DNA from: Acetobacter sp.
GTDB lineage: Bacteria; Pseudomonadota; Alphaproteobacteria; Acetobacterales; Acetobacteraceae
Assembly (NCBI GenBank): GCA_012517935.1
Contig: JAAYUA010000144.1
Coordinates: 1-33,446 of the forward strand
Direction of reading: 5' to 3'
Length of the DNA: 33,446 nt
A program made the translations under genes and the position numbers. Under the pieces are notes generated by a model. It had not been told where the DNA came from, made no database searches, and was given only the letters and a program-made list of their open reading frames with translations. Positions 1 to 7,117 of the stretch are shown here, in pieces. Numbering within the stretch: the first letter of the stretch is position 1; the number at the start of each line of letters is the position of its first letter.

Positions 1-1442
1 GTTTCCTCAATCTGCTGTTTCTGTAAACCTGTCTGAAAACTGACAAAACGAATACCCGGCACTGAAAGAAGTGGCGCGAAAAGAGATGGATGCATCGAGC
101 GCCGTCGATCAATACTGCTTGGACCAATCTGCTCAGGCCGCAATGCCCCCGCCCAGACCAAACCCACAACCATTCCTTTGCCAGCAGGCCGACTGCGTTT
201 GCTCGCCGCGGAAGAAAAAGGCCGCAAATATGGCGCTCCAGGCAATCTGTCATAATTGATATCGAGTCTGAGCGGCAGACTGGCCAATGGACAATGAAAA
301 TCGAAAACTTGATCTGAAGTCAGTTCATTCAGAACCGATTTAATGCCCCTGATGCTTTGGAAAAGACGTGTCAGCGCCGGTGGAACCTGAACAGTAACAT
401 CTGCACCATTTTGCGCCAGTATCTGGGCAAAACGAATAAATTGCAGCGAATCTCCATATCCCTGCTCGGAATGAAGCAGAATACGACGCCCGTCGAGAGC
501 TTCACCCTGCCATAATTGAGCAGCAATATCCTGACGCGGGGTCTGGCTATACCGCCAACGCCATTCATATTCGGACCACCCCTCCTGTGTGCGCCCTGCC
601 TTGAGCAGCGCAACAGCATAGGAAAAATGTGACGATGCGTGATCAGGTCTCTGCAATATTGCACGCCGAAGAACTTCAACGGCTTTTTCTGATTGATTTA
701 AAGAGAGCAGCGCATGCCCGAGATTATGCAGTGCAGCAGGATGATCGGGCGAAAGTCGGAGAGCCTGCTCCGCCGCCTCCAGCGAAGCCTGAAACCTGCC
801 TTCAGATGCAAGCGATGAACTGTAATCAACGTAATAATCCGGATTGTTGCTCCTGAGCGCAATTGCATGTGACAGGATATCATTTGCCGGAGCGGTATCT
901 CCCCTCATCGCAATCAGCCTGCCCAGACGATGCCATGCATCGCTATAGTCCGGATTCAGCTTCAGGCTGCGCCGATAAAACATTTCGGCGCTCTGAAATT
1001 TTCCAAGAGTTTCAAAGGCAGCTCCTGTCACAAAACAGGCGTTCGCGTTGTCCGGTGTTGTTTCAGCCACCTTTGCAAGTTCAGCCAGAGCGTCTGCCCG
1101 ATGACCGGTCTGGCGAAGACATTCCACCAACAGAAGACAGGCAACATGACTCGGAGATAAACGAACCGCACGACGCAGGGGCGGAAGCGCACATATCGGC
1201 CGTTTCTCGGCAAGGCGTATCTGCCCCAGGAGAATCAGGGCGGCAATATCATTGCTTCTTCCGGAAAGAATGGACAAACACTGACGCCTTGCCCTTTTCA
1301 GGTCGCCATCTTTTATGGATCTGGAAATTTCTGAAGGCATTGCACCATAAGGTGTGAGAAACTGCATCAGAAATAGCCCGGAAAATATAATGAAATCGAT
1401 CGTGACGAAGACTTGCGAACAGTCATCGCCGGTGAGTTTCAT
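1..1442 (-). CDS. TPR-repeat protein with glycosyltransferase-9-like C-terminal domain (3' end outside window)
   Basis: The reverse strand is open for 480 codons and runs off the left edge, so the C-terminus is missing. Residues about 10-33 form a hydrophobic segment (signal anchor or cleaved signal). From about 40 to 275 there are TPR-type helices, clearest around LGKFQSAEMFYRRSLKLNPD (147-166) and ALHNLGHALLSLNQSEKAVE (237-256). From about 285 the protein matches TPR-linked GT9-like proteins: WSEYEWRWR, then LLHSEQGYGDSLQFIRFA (322-339), FQSIRGIKSV and, near the edge, RRRSMHPSLFAPLL with VPGIRFVSFQ. It probably transfers a sugar in envelope or exopolysaccharide synthesis; the substrate is unknown. 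The start is uncertain: the first ATG (1442) has an AGGA directly against it, and in-frame ATGs follow at residues 26 and 35. Codon use (TTA, AGG, AGA, ATA) and AT content differ from the neighbours, which hints at transfer. Confidence 0.83.
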   Translation of the reverse strand, partial: MKLTGDDCSQVFVTIDFIIFSGLFLMQFLTPYGAMPSEISRSIKDGDLKRARRQCLSILSGRSNDIAALILLGQIRLAEKRPICALPPLRRAVRLSPSHVACLLLVECLRQTGHRADALAELAKVAETTPDNANACFVTGAAFETLGKFQSAEMFYRRSLKLNPDYSDAWHRLGRLIAMRGDTAPANDILSHAIALRSNNPDYYVDYSSSLASEGRFQASLEAAEQALRLSPDHPAALHNLGHALLSLNQSEKAVEVLRRAILQRPDHASSHFSYAVALLKAGRTQEGWSEYEWRWRYSQTPRQDIAAQLWQGEALDGRRILLHSEQGYGDSLQFIRFAQILAQNGADVTVQVPPALTRLFQSIRGIKSVLNELTSDQVFDFHCPLASLPLRLDINYDRLPGAPYLRPFSSAASKRSRPAGKGMVVGLVWAGALRPEQIGPSSIDRRRSMHPSLFAPLLSVPGIRFVSFQTGLQKQQIEE

Positions 1443-1586
1443 TCCTTAATCGAGCAAATTAGTTAAAAAACTTCTAAAAAATGGACCTGTCAGAAAAATT
1501 GTTAATTTTTCTACATAATTTCAATAAAAATACATGAAAAATACGGACTGGACATGTCGTGAAACATGCCCAGTTAACCGGGATAT

Positions 1587-2111
1587 TTACTCGTCGTAAG
1601 ACAGAAGGGAATGAACCGGAACGTCCAGACGATCGCGCCCACGCAATCCCGTCAGCTCGACCAAAACAGAAACACCGATCACATCCGCACCCACGCTGCG
1701 CAGCAATGCGATCGACGCCGCAAGCGTGCCGCCTGTCGCCAGAAGATCATCCGTCACAACAACGCGCTGACCCGGTCGAACCGCATCCACCTGAATGTTC
1801 AGACTGTCCGCACCATATTCCAGATCATAGCTGTGGCTGACTGTCTCTCCCGGCAGCTTGCCCGGCTTGCGCAGCATGACGATGCCACATCCCAGACGTG
1901 TCGCCAAAGGCGCTGCCGTCAGGAAGCCCCGCGACTCAATGGCCGCCAACTGGTCTGGTTGCCAGGGCGCCACTGCATGCGCCATGCGTGCCGTTGCCAT
2001 CTGCCAGGCATCTGCATTCCGCAGCAGAGTGGAAATGTCATAAAAGAGGATGCCCGGCTTCGGAAAGTCCGGAATTTCACGGATAAACTGCTTCAGATCA
2101 ATATCAGACAT
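1587..2111 (-). CDS. apt: Adenine phosphoribosyltransferase
   Basis: Salvages adenine by joining it to PRPP to give AMP and pyrophosphate in the cytoplasm. The 174-residue length is normal for the family. The N-terminus ([18 protein letters not shown]) is the conserved Apt opening, AIESRGFL follows, and the PRPP-binding loop [13 protein letters not shown] lies at about residues 117-129. The terminal segment [15 protein letters not shown] is also typical. The start ATG is preceded by only a weak GGGTGG. It is transcribed toward the TPR/glycosyltransferase gene, with about 145 bp of AT-rich spacer between them, so the two need not share a transcript. Identification is secure. Confidence 0.96.
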   Translation of the reverse strand: MSDIDLKQFIREIPDFPKPGILFYDISTLLRNADAWQMATARMAHAVAPWQPDQLAAIESRGFLTAAPLATRLGCGIVMLRKPGKLPGETVSHSYDLEYGADSLNIQVDAVRPGQRVVVTDDLLATGGTLAASIALLRSVGADVIGVSVLVELTGLRGRDRLDVPVHSLLSYDE

Positions 2112-2288
2112 GCCACCCAGCCATAACTATCACAAGACGACGCTTTCCGCGCCCGGAGCGTGCTTAGAGCATACGCGCTCCGGATCGAAGCATTTTATCA
2201 ACAGAACATCTGTCCCGGCTTGACGAGCCGTCTCAGCAGAGACAACCCTGTCCATCCTGAAAAACCGATCACACGGGAAAGATGCGGA

Positions 2289-2957
2289 ATGTCACAAGGT
2301 AAACTTGTTCTCGGCACAAAACGCTATTCATCATGGTCCCTGCGTGGATGGCTCTGTGTGCGTCTGGCCGGATTGGACGTCACGGAGGAAGTCATTCCTC
2401 TGGGACAGGAAGAGACATCCCTGCGCATTCAATCCCTCTCTCCAAGCGGTAAGGTTCCATATCTCGAACATAACGGCATTCAGACATGGGACAGTCTCGC
2501 CATTGCGGAATATTGTGCTGAACATTCTGCCTTCATCTGGCCATCCGACCCCCACGCCCGCGCCTTCGCCCGATCCATTTCAGCTGAAATGCACGCCGGC
2601 TTCATGCATCTGCGTCAGGCTCTGCCGATGAATCTCGGTCGCATCAATCGGCCACGCGCAACCCTTCTGTCCGCAGACGTCGCACAGGACATCATCCGGA
2701 TCACAGCCATCTGGTCACAGGCAAGAAAACGCTTCGGAGATGGATCTCCCTGGCTTTGCGGCAATAATTTCGGCGCGGTGGACGCCATGTATGCACCCAT
2801 CGTCACCCGTTTTCTCAGCTATGGCGTTCACCTTCCTGATGATGCACGCGCATATGTGGAAGCCGTTCGCGCTCATCCGCTGATCAGCGAATGGTACGAT
2901 GATGCAGCCGCGGAACCAGCCGCATGGCTGGCCAGCCGTTATGAAGATATCGACTGA
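2289..2957 (+). CDS. Glutathione S-transferase family protein
   Basis: A 222-residue protein with the canonical GST fold order. The thioredoxin-like N-domain carries a serine-rich G-site, RYSSWSLRGWL at residues 12-22, and the glutathione-binding strand SPSGKVPYLEHNG with cis-Pro, followed by WDSLAIAEYCAE (the family's ES/DS-A-I element). An all-helical C-domain follows, with WLCGNNFGAVDAMYAP matching the conserved N-capping box region. The serine-type site suggests relatives of the zeta/beta-like classes that isomerise or conjugate small electrophiles; the substrate cannot be read from sequence. An open frame extends upstream to 2160, but the ATG at 2289, with GGGAAAG about 8 bases before it, begins exactly at the conserved domain. 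The next gene starts 8 bp after its stop, so the two are probably cotranscribed. Confidence 0.9.
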   Translation: MSQGKLVLGTKRYSSWSLRGWLCVRLAGLDVTEEVIPLGQEETSLRIQSLSPSGKVPYLEHNGIQTWDSLAIAEYCAEHSAFIWPSDPHARAFARSISAEMHAGFMHLRQALPMNLGRINRPRATLLSADVAQDIIRITAIWSQARKRFGDGSPWLCGNNFGAVDAMYAPIVTRFLSYGVHLPDDARAYVEAVRAHPLISEWYDDAAAEPAAWLASRYEDID

Positions 2958-2965
2958 GTCATCAA

Positions 2966-4042
2966 ATGCCCCACTTTCGGGTTGCTAACGTTCTGCCCCC
3001 CCGGGAACGCTTTGCTCCCGGAGAGGCTGGGGCTATTGCTCTTCTCGCACATCGTCTGGTTGAAAAAGATGAAGTGGTTATTGGAACCGCTCCGGAAACC
3101 CCCGTCTTCCAGAACTGCATTTTCCAGAAAGTCACGCCTTCCCGTTTCTGGCCTTTAAACACGACAGAGCGCTACGCCTCCGGCGTTGCAGCTCTTCTGA
3201 AGCGCCTGAAACCCGAAATAGTGGAAATACATAACCGTCCGGAAGTCGCTCTGGCCTTGCGTCGACATCTGCCACGACTTCCCTTCCGTCTGGTGCTCCA
3301 TAACGATCCCTCAGACATGCGCCGGGCGCACACAGCCCGGGAACGCCAGAAACTGACGGAAAAAATGGCCGTCGCCACCGTCTCCAACTGGCTGAGAATG
3401 CGTTTCCTCGAAGGATTGCCTGCAGACACTCAGATTGAAGTGCTCCCGAACTGCCTGGATCTCAGCGTTCTTCCTCCTTCAGCCCCTCCAGAAAAACGTG
3501 ATCCCCTCATTCTTTTCGCTGGAAGAATTGTCTCCGACAAAGGCGCAGATCTCTTCGTTCAAGCCTGCGCCAACGTCTTGCCCCAACGTCCGGACTGGCG
3601 TGCCGTCATGATCGGCGCAGACCGTTTCGGCCCGAACTCACCCGAAACACCTTTCCTAAGCACATTACGCCCGAGAGCCGCAGCAGCTGGCGTGGAAATG
3701 GCGGGTTTCCTGCCTCATTCCGGCGTTCTGAAAGCCATGAGTCAGGCAGCCATTGTCGTTGCCCCGTCCCGCTGGAACGAACCTTTCGGACTTGTCGCAC
3801 TGGAAGCCATGGCGTGTGGCGCGGCGATCGTGACTTCACTCCGTGGCGGTCTTCCCGAAGTGGTGGGCAATGATGGATATCTCATCGATCCAGACCGGCC
3901 AGAAGAACTGACACAGGCACTACTCCGCCTGACAGCCGACAGCGATCTCCGCTGTGATCTGGCAAAACAGGGCCAACAGCGCGCCGCCCTGTTCGATCTC
4001 CCTGAAGCACGCCTGAAACGCCGCCACGCCCACGCTTACTGA
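2966..4042 (+). CDS. GT-B fold glycosyltransferase (family 4/1 type)
   Basis: A 358-residue GT4-like glycosyltransferase. The N-domain opens VANVLPPRERFAPGEAGAI, matching the acceptor-side glycine-rich loop. The C-domain begins at about 182 with LILFAGRIVSDKGADLFVQA, and the nucleotide-sugar site holds the E-x7-E motif in NEPFGLVALEAMACG (Glu272 and Glu280). PSRW precedes it, as is usual for retaining GT4 enzymes. It should move a hexose from a nucleotide sugar to a glycan or lipid acceptor at the cytoplasmic face of the membrane; donor and acceptor are unknown. The start has no clear Shine-Dalgarno, which fits translational coupling to the glutathione S-transferase 8 bp upstream. Its last 7 bp overlap the convergent SCO gene. 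Confidence 0.88.
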   Translation: MPHFRVANVLPPRERFAPGEAGAIALLAHRLVEKDEVVIGTAPETPVFQNCIFQKVTPSRFWPLNTTERYASGVAALLKRLKPEIVEIHNRPEVALALRRHLPRLPFRLVLHNDPSDMRRAHTARERQKLTEKMAVATVSNWLRMRFLEGLPADTQIEVLPNCLDLSVLPPSAPPEKRDPLILFAGRIVSDKGADLFVQACANVLPQRPDWRAVMIGADRFGPNSPETPFLSTLRPRAAAAGVEMAGFLPHSGVLKAMSQAAIVVAPSRWNEPFGLVALEAMACGAAIVTSLRGGLPEVVGNDGYLIDPDRPEELTQALLRLTADSDLRCDLAKQGQQRAALFDLPEARLKRRHAHAY

Positions 4043-4731
4043 CGTGTCGTCTTCGCACTTTTTTCGAGAGCCATTTCAATGTCATGCGCCATCTGATCCG
4101 CGCTGGAATCAGATGATATCATCTTCAGCAGATGATTGTGATCATCCATAAGATAGAGAATGGAATTATGATCAATGGCATGTTTCATGCCGTCATCCGT
4201 ATGATGCTGAACCGTAATGCGAAATGCCGCCATAACGGGTTGCAATTCGGCCCTCGTTCCCGTCAGACCGATAATCCGCGGGGAAAAATGCGCCACATAT
4301 GTTCGCATGACATCGGCAGTATCACGCTCGGGATCAATCGTGATGAAAATTGGCGTAATCTTCCGCCCCTCCTCACCCAACTTTGCCAAAGCGGAGGAAA
4401 TCGTCCCCAACGTCAGAGGACAGACATCCGCGCAATGCGTGTAACCAAAATAAATCAGGGTATAACGACCATAAAAATCAGCCTGACTGACCGAATGACC
4501 ATACCCATCCTTCAGCGCGTAAGGGCCGCCAATCACATCATGGAGGCGGGACGTCATAACCCAACGCACGCCAACAGCACCGATCGACAAAACCAATAGA
4601 GCCGCGGGAAGAAAAAGCTTCCGCCTGAGACCGTATCCCGCCGAAGGGCCTGCGGTCCGCACACTACCCTTTCTGTCACGACGCCGTTCCTTCATATGCA
4701 ATACATAGCATAAAAGCGGCTTTCCCTGCAT
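4036..4731 (-). CDS. SCO1/SenC family copper chaperone for cytochrome oxidase assembly
   Basis: SCO proteins are membrane-anchored thioredoxin-fold proteins that deliver copper to, or keep reduced, the CuA site of cytochrome oxidase. Visible features are a basic N-terminus, a transmembrane segment at about 37-58 (RKLFLPAALLVLSIGAVG), and the Cu-binding CxxxC in YFGYTHCADVCPLTLG (Cys100 and Cys104). FITIDPERDT follows, as does the conserved distal histidine in KHAIDHNS (His188). Start choice is uncertain. The ATG at 4731 follows GAGGA by 10 bases; a later ATG at 4695 lies closer to the membrane segment, and a GTG at 4770 would extend it. It overlaps the convergent glycosyltransferase by 7 bp and is divergent from a small membrane protein. 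The bo3 oxidase partly present at the right edge lacks CuA, so its client lies outside the window. Confidence 0.88.
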   Translation of the reverse strand: MQGKPLLCYVLHMKERRRDRKGSVRTAGPSAGYGLRRKLFLPAALLVLSIGAVGVRWVMTSRLHDVIGGPYALKDGYGHSVSQADFYGRYTLIYFGYTHCADVCPLTLGTISSALAKLGEEGRKITPIFITIDPERDTADVMRTYVAHFSPRIIGLTGTRAELQPVMAAFRITVQHHTDDGMKHAIDHNSILYLMDDHNHLLKMISSDSSADQMAHDIEMALEKSAKTTRQ

Positions 4732-4806
4732 CAGGATGAAATCCTCGCTCCTGCCTCCGAAAAACAGCACTGGTCACGTTCCAATAACTGGGTTAGCAGC
4801 AGTCAC

Positions 4807-5196
4807 ATGAACGGACGTCTCCATAGCAGGATATATCTGACGACCTTCTGGCCGCTGGTCCTGCTGGTGCTGCTGGTCCGCATTTCCCTTGGAAGTCTGC
4901 CCGCTCCTTCAGACCTGTTGCACAGCAATGACAGCGAATTCGCCAGGCTCTCTGTCCTGTGTAGCGATGATGCGCCTCACCCTGCTCCGGATAACGACCA
5001 CCATTCTGGAACACAGGATGAATCGTTCCTCCTGCTTGATGCTCTGGAACTTCTCACGCCCGGCAACTTGATTTCCCCGCTCAGCAGCCTGTCCGTCATT
5101 CTTGTTTCAATGGTCTGGTTTTTTCATCCCATTCGGGGACCACCAGATCGGAAAAATTCTGCAATCTGTCCGCAAGGACCACCCCAGACGACCTGA
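4807..5196 (+). CDS. Small membrane or secreted protein of unknown function (weak DUF2946-like appearance)
   Basis: A 129-residue protein I do not recognise firmly. Residues 8-28 are a strong hydrophobic segment (LTTFWPLVLLVLLVRISLG), followed by a Cys/His/Asp-rich stretch (LCSDDAPHPAPDNDHHSG) and a second hydrophobic helix at about 89-107 (LSSLSVILVSMVWFF). One N-terminal hydrophobic segment followed by a Cys and a His cluster resembles DUF2946-type proteins, often found near copper genes, but this is only a resemblance. It is divergent from the SCO chaperone with about 75 bp between starts, which supports a shared metal-related role by context. No clear Shine-Dalgarno precedes the ATG. The chance that it is not a real gene is appreciable. 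Confidence 0.5.
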   Translation: MNGRLHSRIYLTTFWPLVLLVLLVRISLGSLPAPSDLLHSNDSEFARLSVLCSDDAPHPAPDNDHHSGTQDESFLLLDALELLTPGNLISPLSSLSVILVSMVWFFHPIRGPPDRKNSAICPQGPPQTT

Positions 5197-5206
5197 AATC
5201 CCGAGT

Positions 5207-5234
5207 AGCCCACGCATGAAAATGCGAGGGCTTT
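5207..5234 (+). terminator. Terminator-like hairpin after the small membrane protein gene
   Basis: AGCCC and CGCAT pair with ATGCG and GGGCT around a GAAA tetraloop, with one A-A mismatch in the stem. Only three T follow, so termination may be weak. It lies 10 bp after the stop at 5196. Confidence 0.4.
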
Positions 5235-5388
5235 CCGTGTTCTCACATTCAGGTCGAAATATGCACAATATCGTAGCCTGCGTGCGCGCAGTCCTGTCTG
5301 CGCCAGTCTTTGTCATCAGATTCCCGAACCTGATGATGGACATTCATTTTTCTCGACATCTCCCAGCGCTTAAAGCGGGAGAAGTCTG

Positions 5389-6027
5389 ATGTCTTCTGCC
5401 AATTCTTCATGCGCAGTCTTCGCGCGGGTTCATTCTGCTTCACCAAACAGATATACCCATATCTGTGCAAAGACTGTTCAGAAACATCCCACACATGAGA
5501 CCATCCCGGTTTCCATTGCCGTTCTGCTCTACCCCGGAGTAGATGGAAGAGAATTATTGAAAATTTCTGACAAAATAATCAAAAATCATATGGATGTTAA
5601 CTTTGTGAGTTACACCGGCAATCCCGTACCAACGAATACGGGAATACTGATTGTACCAACGAACACGCCAGACACACCAATGAGAAAACCAGACCTCCTT
5701 CTGGTCCCGGGAAGTCTGCTTCAGGATGCAGAAAATGTTCGACAAGATCAAAGCCTGCTTCTTTTTCTACAAAAACTGGCAGAAAGATCCTCACTCATCT
5801 GTGGGGTTTCAACAGGATGTCTCATCCTTGCCGCTGCAGGTCTTCTGACTGGATATCACGCCGTTCCATGCGAAGGCGCAAACACCATTTTTGCTGCAAT
5901 GGACGTGATAAGAAGCGAAGAAAATATCGTCGTGGATCGAAACAGGATAACAATGACAGACATAAAAAAATGCACTGCATTTCTGTCAACGATGCCTCTA
6001 TATTTACAGAAATTCGCAGAAATATAG
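5389..6027 (+). CDS. DJ-1/PfpI superfamily protein with serine at the nucleophile position
   Basis: A 212-residue protein of the DJ-1/PfpI (glutamine amidotransferase-like) fold. IAVLLYPGVDGRELL (43-57) is the first strand with the conserved acidic region, PDLLLVPGS (101-109) the oxyanion strand, and LICGVSTGCLILAAAGLLTG (136-155) the nucleophile elbow. Relatives such as isonitrile hydratase-like and AraC-linked PfpI proteins normally read xVCTGx here; this protein has VSTGC, putting Ser141 where the Cys nucleophile should be, with Cys144 three residues on. The region after the elbow is also degenerate. The first 40 residues look like an unstructured extension or poor signal. Its start has a good Shine-Dalgarno (GGGAGAAG, 4 bases before ATG). 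The gene is markedly AT-rich and stands alone, so horizontal acquisition is plausible. Catalytic function is doubtful. Confidence 0.75.
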   Translation: MSSANSSCAVFARVHSASPNRYTHICAKTVQKHPTHETIPVSIAVLLYPGVDGRELLKISDKIIKNHMDVNFVSYTGNPVPTNTGILIVPTNTPDTPMRKPDLLLVPGSLLQDAENVRQDQSLLLFLQKLAERSSLICGVSTGCLILAAAGLLTGYHAVPCEGANTIFAAMDVIRSEENIVVDRNRITMTDIKKCTAFLSTMPLYLQKFAEI

Positions 6028-6215
6028 CGATAAACATCCATCACGGCGGGCAATTTCCCTTTCACATGGGAACATTGCTCGCGAAAATATCGCCCCGATG
6101 TCCGATCACGACATCATGCCCGGACATTCTCCTCACACGGCCAGTTCCAACCATCACGCCTGCCTCTGCTTCAAAATGGTGACATGACGATTGTATTGCT
6201 CTATGAGCTCGCGGC

Positions 6216-6410
6216 TGGAATGCAGGAGAGTGGTGTCAGAAATGGCACCCGCCGAAGGCGCAGGCTCCCATAATCGCTCAGGCACACCAGAAATATCTGG
6301 TGCCAACTGTATTCCATAACGCCGATCTGGAGAGAGACCTTGAATGGTCCGCCGAAGGGGCACGCAGTTTCTGCTGCTGAACTCTCAGGCAAAAGGACAG
6401 CGGGAGCGGC
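6216..6410 (+). promoter_or_regulatory. Tandem glycine riboswitch (two gcvT-type aptamers)
   Basis: Two consecutive aptamers match the glycine riboswitch consensus. Aptamer I (6216-6316) has GGAGAGTGG, CACCCGCCGAAGGCGCA and CGCTCAGGCA, a P3-type hairpin CACCAGA/TCTGGTG, and is closed by P1 pairing TGGAATGC (6216-6223) with GTATTCCA (6309-6316). Aptamer II (6321-6410) has CTGGAGAGAGACC, GGTCCGCCGAAGGGGCA and CTCTCAGGCAAAAGGACAG, closed by GCCG (6321-6324) with CGGC (6407-6410). The two lie five bases apart, as expected for cooperative tandem glycine sensors. They are on the same strand as, and just upstream of, the TRIC/UPF0126 gene. A possible promoter is TTCAAA at 6170-6175 with TATTGC at 6194-6199 (18-base spacer). 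Confidence 0.93.
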
Positions 6411-6419
6411 AACCGATCA

Positions 6420-6453
6420 CTCCTCTGGCATTACAGCCACATAACAGGGGGAG
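6420..6453 (+). promoter_or_regulatory. Candidate riboswitch expression platform: Shine-Dalgarno-sequestering stem
   Basis: CTCCTCTG at 6420-6427 can pair with CAGGGGGAG at 6445-6453, with one bulged G and a G-T pair. CAGGGGGAG is the strongest ribosome-binding sequence before the downstream gene. A stem here, ten bases after aptamer II, would fit translational control by glycine. The pairing is read from sequence; its use as the switch is inference. Confidence 0.5.
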
Positions 6454-6457
6454 AGAT

Positions 6458-6535
6458 ATGGGCCACACGCGACCGGAATTTTCCACATGCTGCTCCAGAT
6501 CATCTATATCATCGCCATCAGCGCCGAAGCCATGA
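6458..6535 (+). CDS. Possible 25-codon leader ORF overlapping the start of the glycine transporter gene
   Basis: ATG at 6458 sits 4 bases after the very strong AGGGGGAG and opens a 25-codon frame (MGHTRPEFSTCCSRSS and so on) that ends with TGA at 6533-6535. It overlaps the first 49 bases of the membrane protein gene in another frame. No similarity to known proteins is apparent. Its only support is the excellent ribosome-binding site and its position under the riboswitch. It may act as a coupling or leader ORF, or the Shine-Dalgarno may serve the main gene over a long 33-base gap. Confidence 0.3.
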   Translation: MGHTRPEFSTCCSRSSISSPSAPKP

Positions 6536-7104
6536 CCGGCGCCCTTGCCGCAGGGCGACGCCGAATGGACATGTTCGGTGTGATCATCATCGCCACAGTC
6601 ACTGCGCTCGGCGGTGGCTCCCTGCGCGACATGGTGCTCGGCCACTACCCGATGGGCTGGGTCAGGCATCCCGCCTATCTCGGCTACGTCATCACTGCCG
6701 CACTGATCGCCACGGCCCTGGCACGATGGATGCATCACCTCCGCCGCACATTTCTCATTCTGGATGGACTGGGCCTCGTCGCATTCACCCTGATCGGCTG
6801 CGCAGTCGCCCGCAACGCAGGCCACCCCGCGGCGATTATCATGGTCGCAGGTATGCTGACAGGATCATTCGGTGGCGTATTGCGGGATGTTCTCTGCAAC
6901 GAAGTCCCGCTGATTTTTCAGCGCGAACTTTATGCCGTCGTCTCCCTTCTGACCGGAGGCGCTTACGTTCTCCTGCTGGAAGCAGGTTTCCCCGAAACGA
7001 CGGTCACACTCGGCTGCCTCGCCGGCGGCTTCCTCATCCGTCTGCTAGCCATCCGCTATCGCTGGGAAATGCCAAAATTCGTCTATCACGAGGAGCTGCA
7101 CTGA
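6487..7104 (+). CDS. TRIC/UPF0126 family membrane protein, probable glycine transporter or channel
   Basis: A 205-residue inner-membrane protein made of two repeated three-helix units plus a seventh helix, as in prokaryotic TRIC channels and the YadS/YicG family (Pfam 'glycine transporter'). Both repeats show the family signature: RMDMFGVIIIATVTALGGGSLRDMVLG (first unit, kinked GGG helix) and VAGMLTGSFGGVLRDVLCNEVPLI (second unit). The C-terminus LAIRYRWEMPKF is also conserved. The tandem glycine riboswitch upstream argues that glycine is the substrate or signal; direction of transport is not evident. The ATG at 6487 aligns with the family's first helix but has only a weak Shine-Dalgarno (ACCGGAAT); the strong one lies 33 bases upstream before an overlapping ORF. 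Its stop is 13 bp from the end of the convergent mlaF gene. Confidence 0.92.
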   Translation: MLLQIIYIIAISAEAMTGALAAGRRRMDMFGVIIIATVTALGGGSLRDMVLGHYPMGWVRHPAYLGYVITAALIATALARWMHHLRRTFLILDGLGLVAFTLIGCAVARNAGHPAAIIMVAGMLTGSFGGVLRDVLCNEVPLIFQRELYAVVSLLTGGAYVLLLEAGFPETTVTLGCLAGGFLIRLLAIRYRWEMPKFVYHEELH

Positions 7105-7117
7105 GACTTATCGATCC

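Noticed and set aside
863..1357. A long forward open frame (164 codons)
   Set aside because: It is antisense to the TPR/glycosyltransferase reading frame, which has clear TPR and GT9-like residues; the forward product shows no recognisable features.
2160..2288. N-terminal extension of the glutathione S-transferase
   Set aside because: The extra residues have no family similarity and a better start with a ribosome-binding site exists at 2289.
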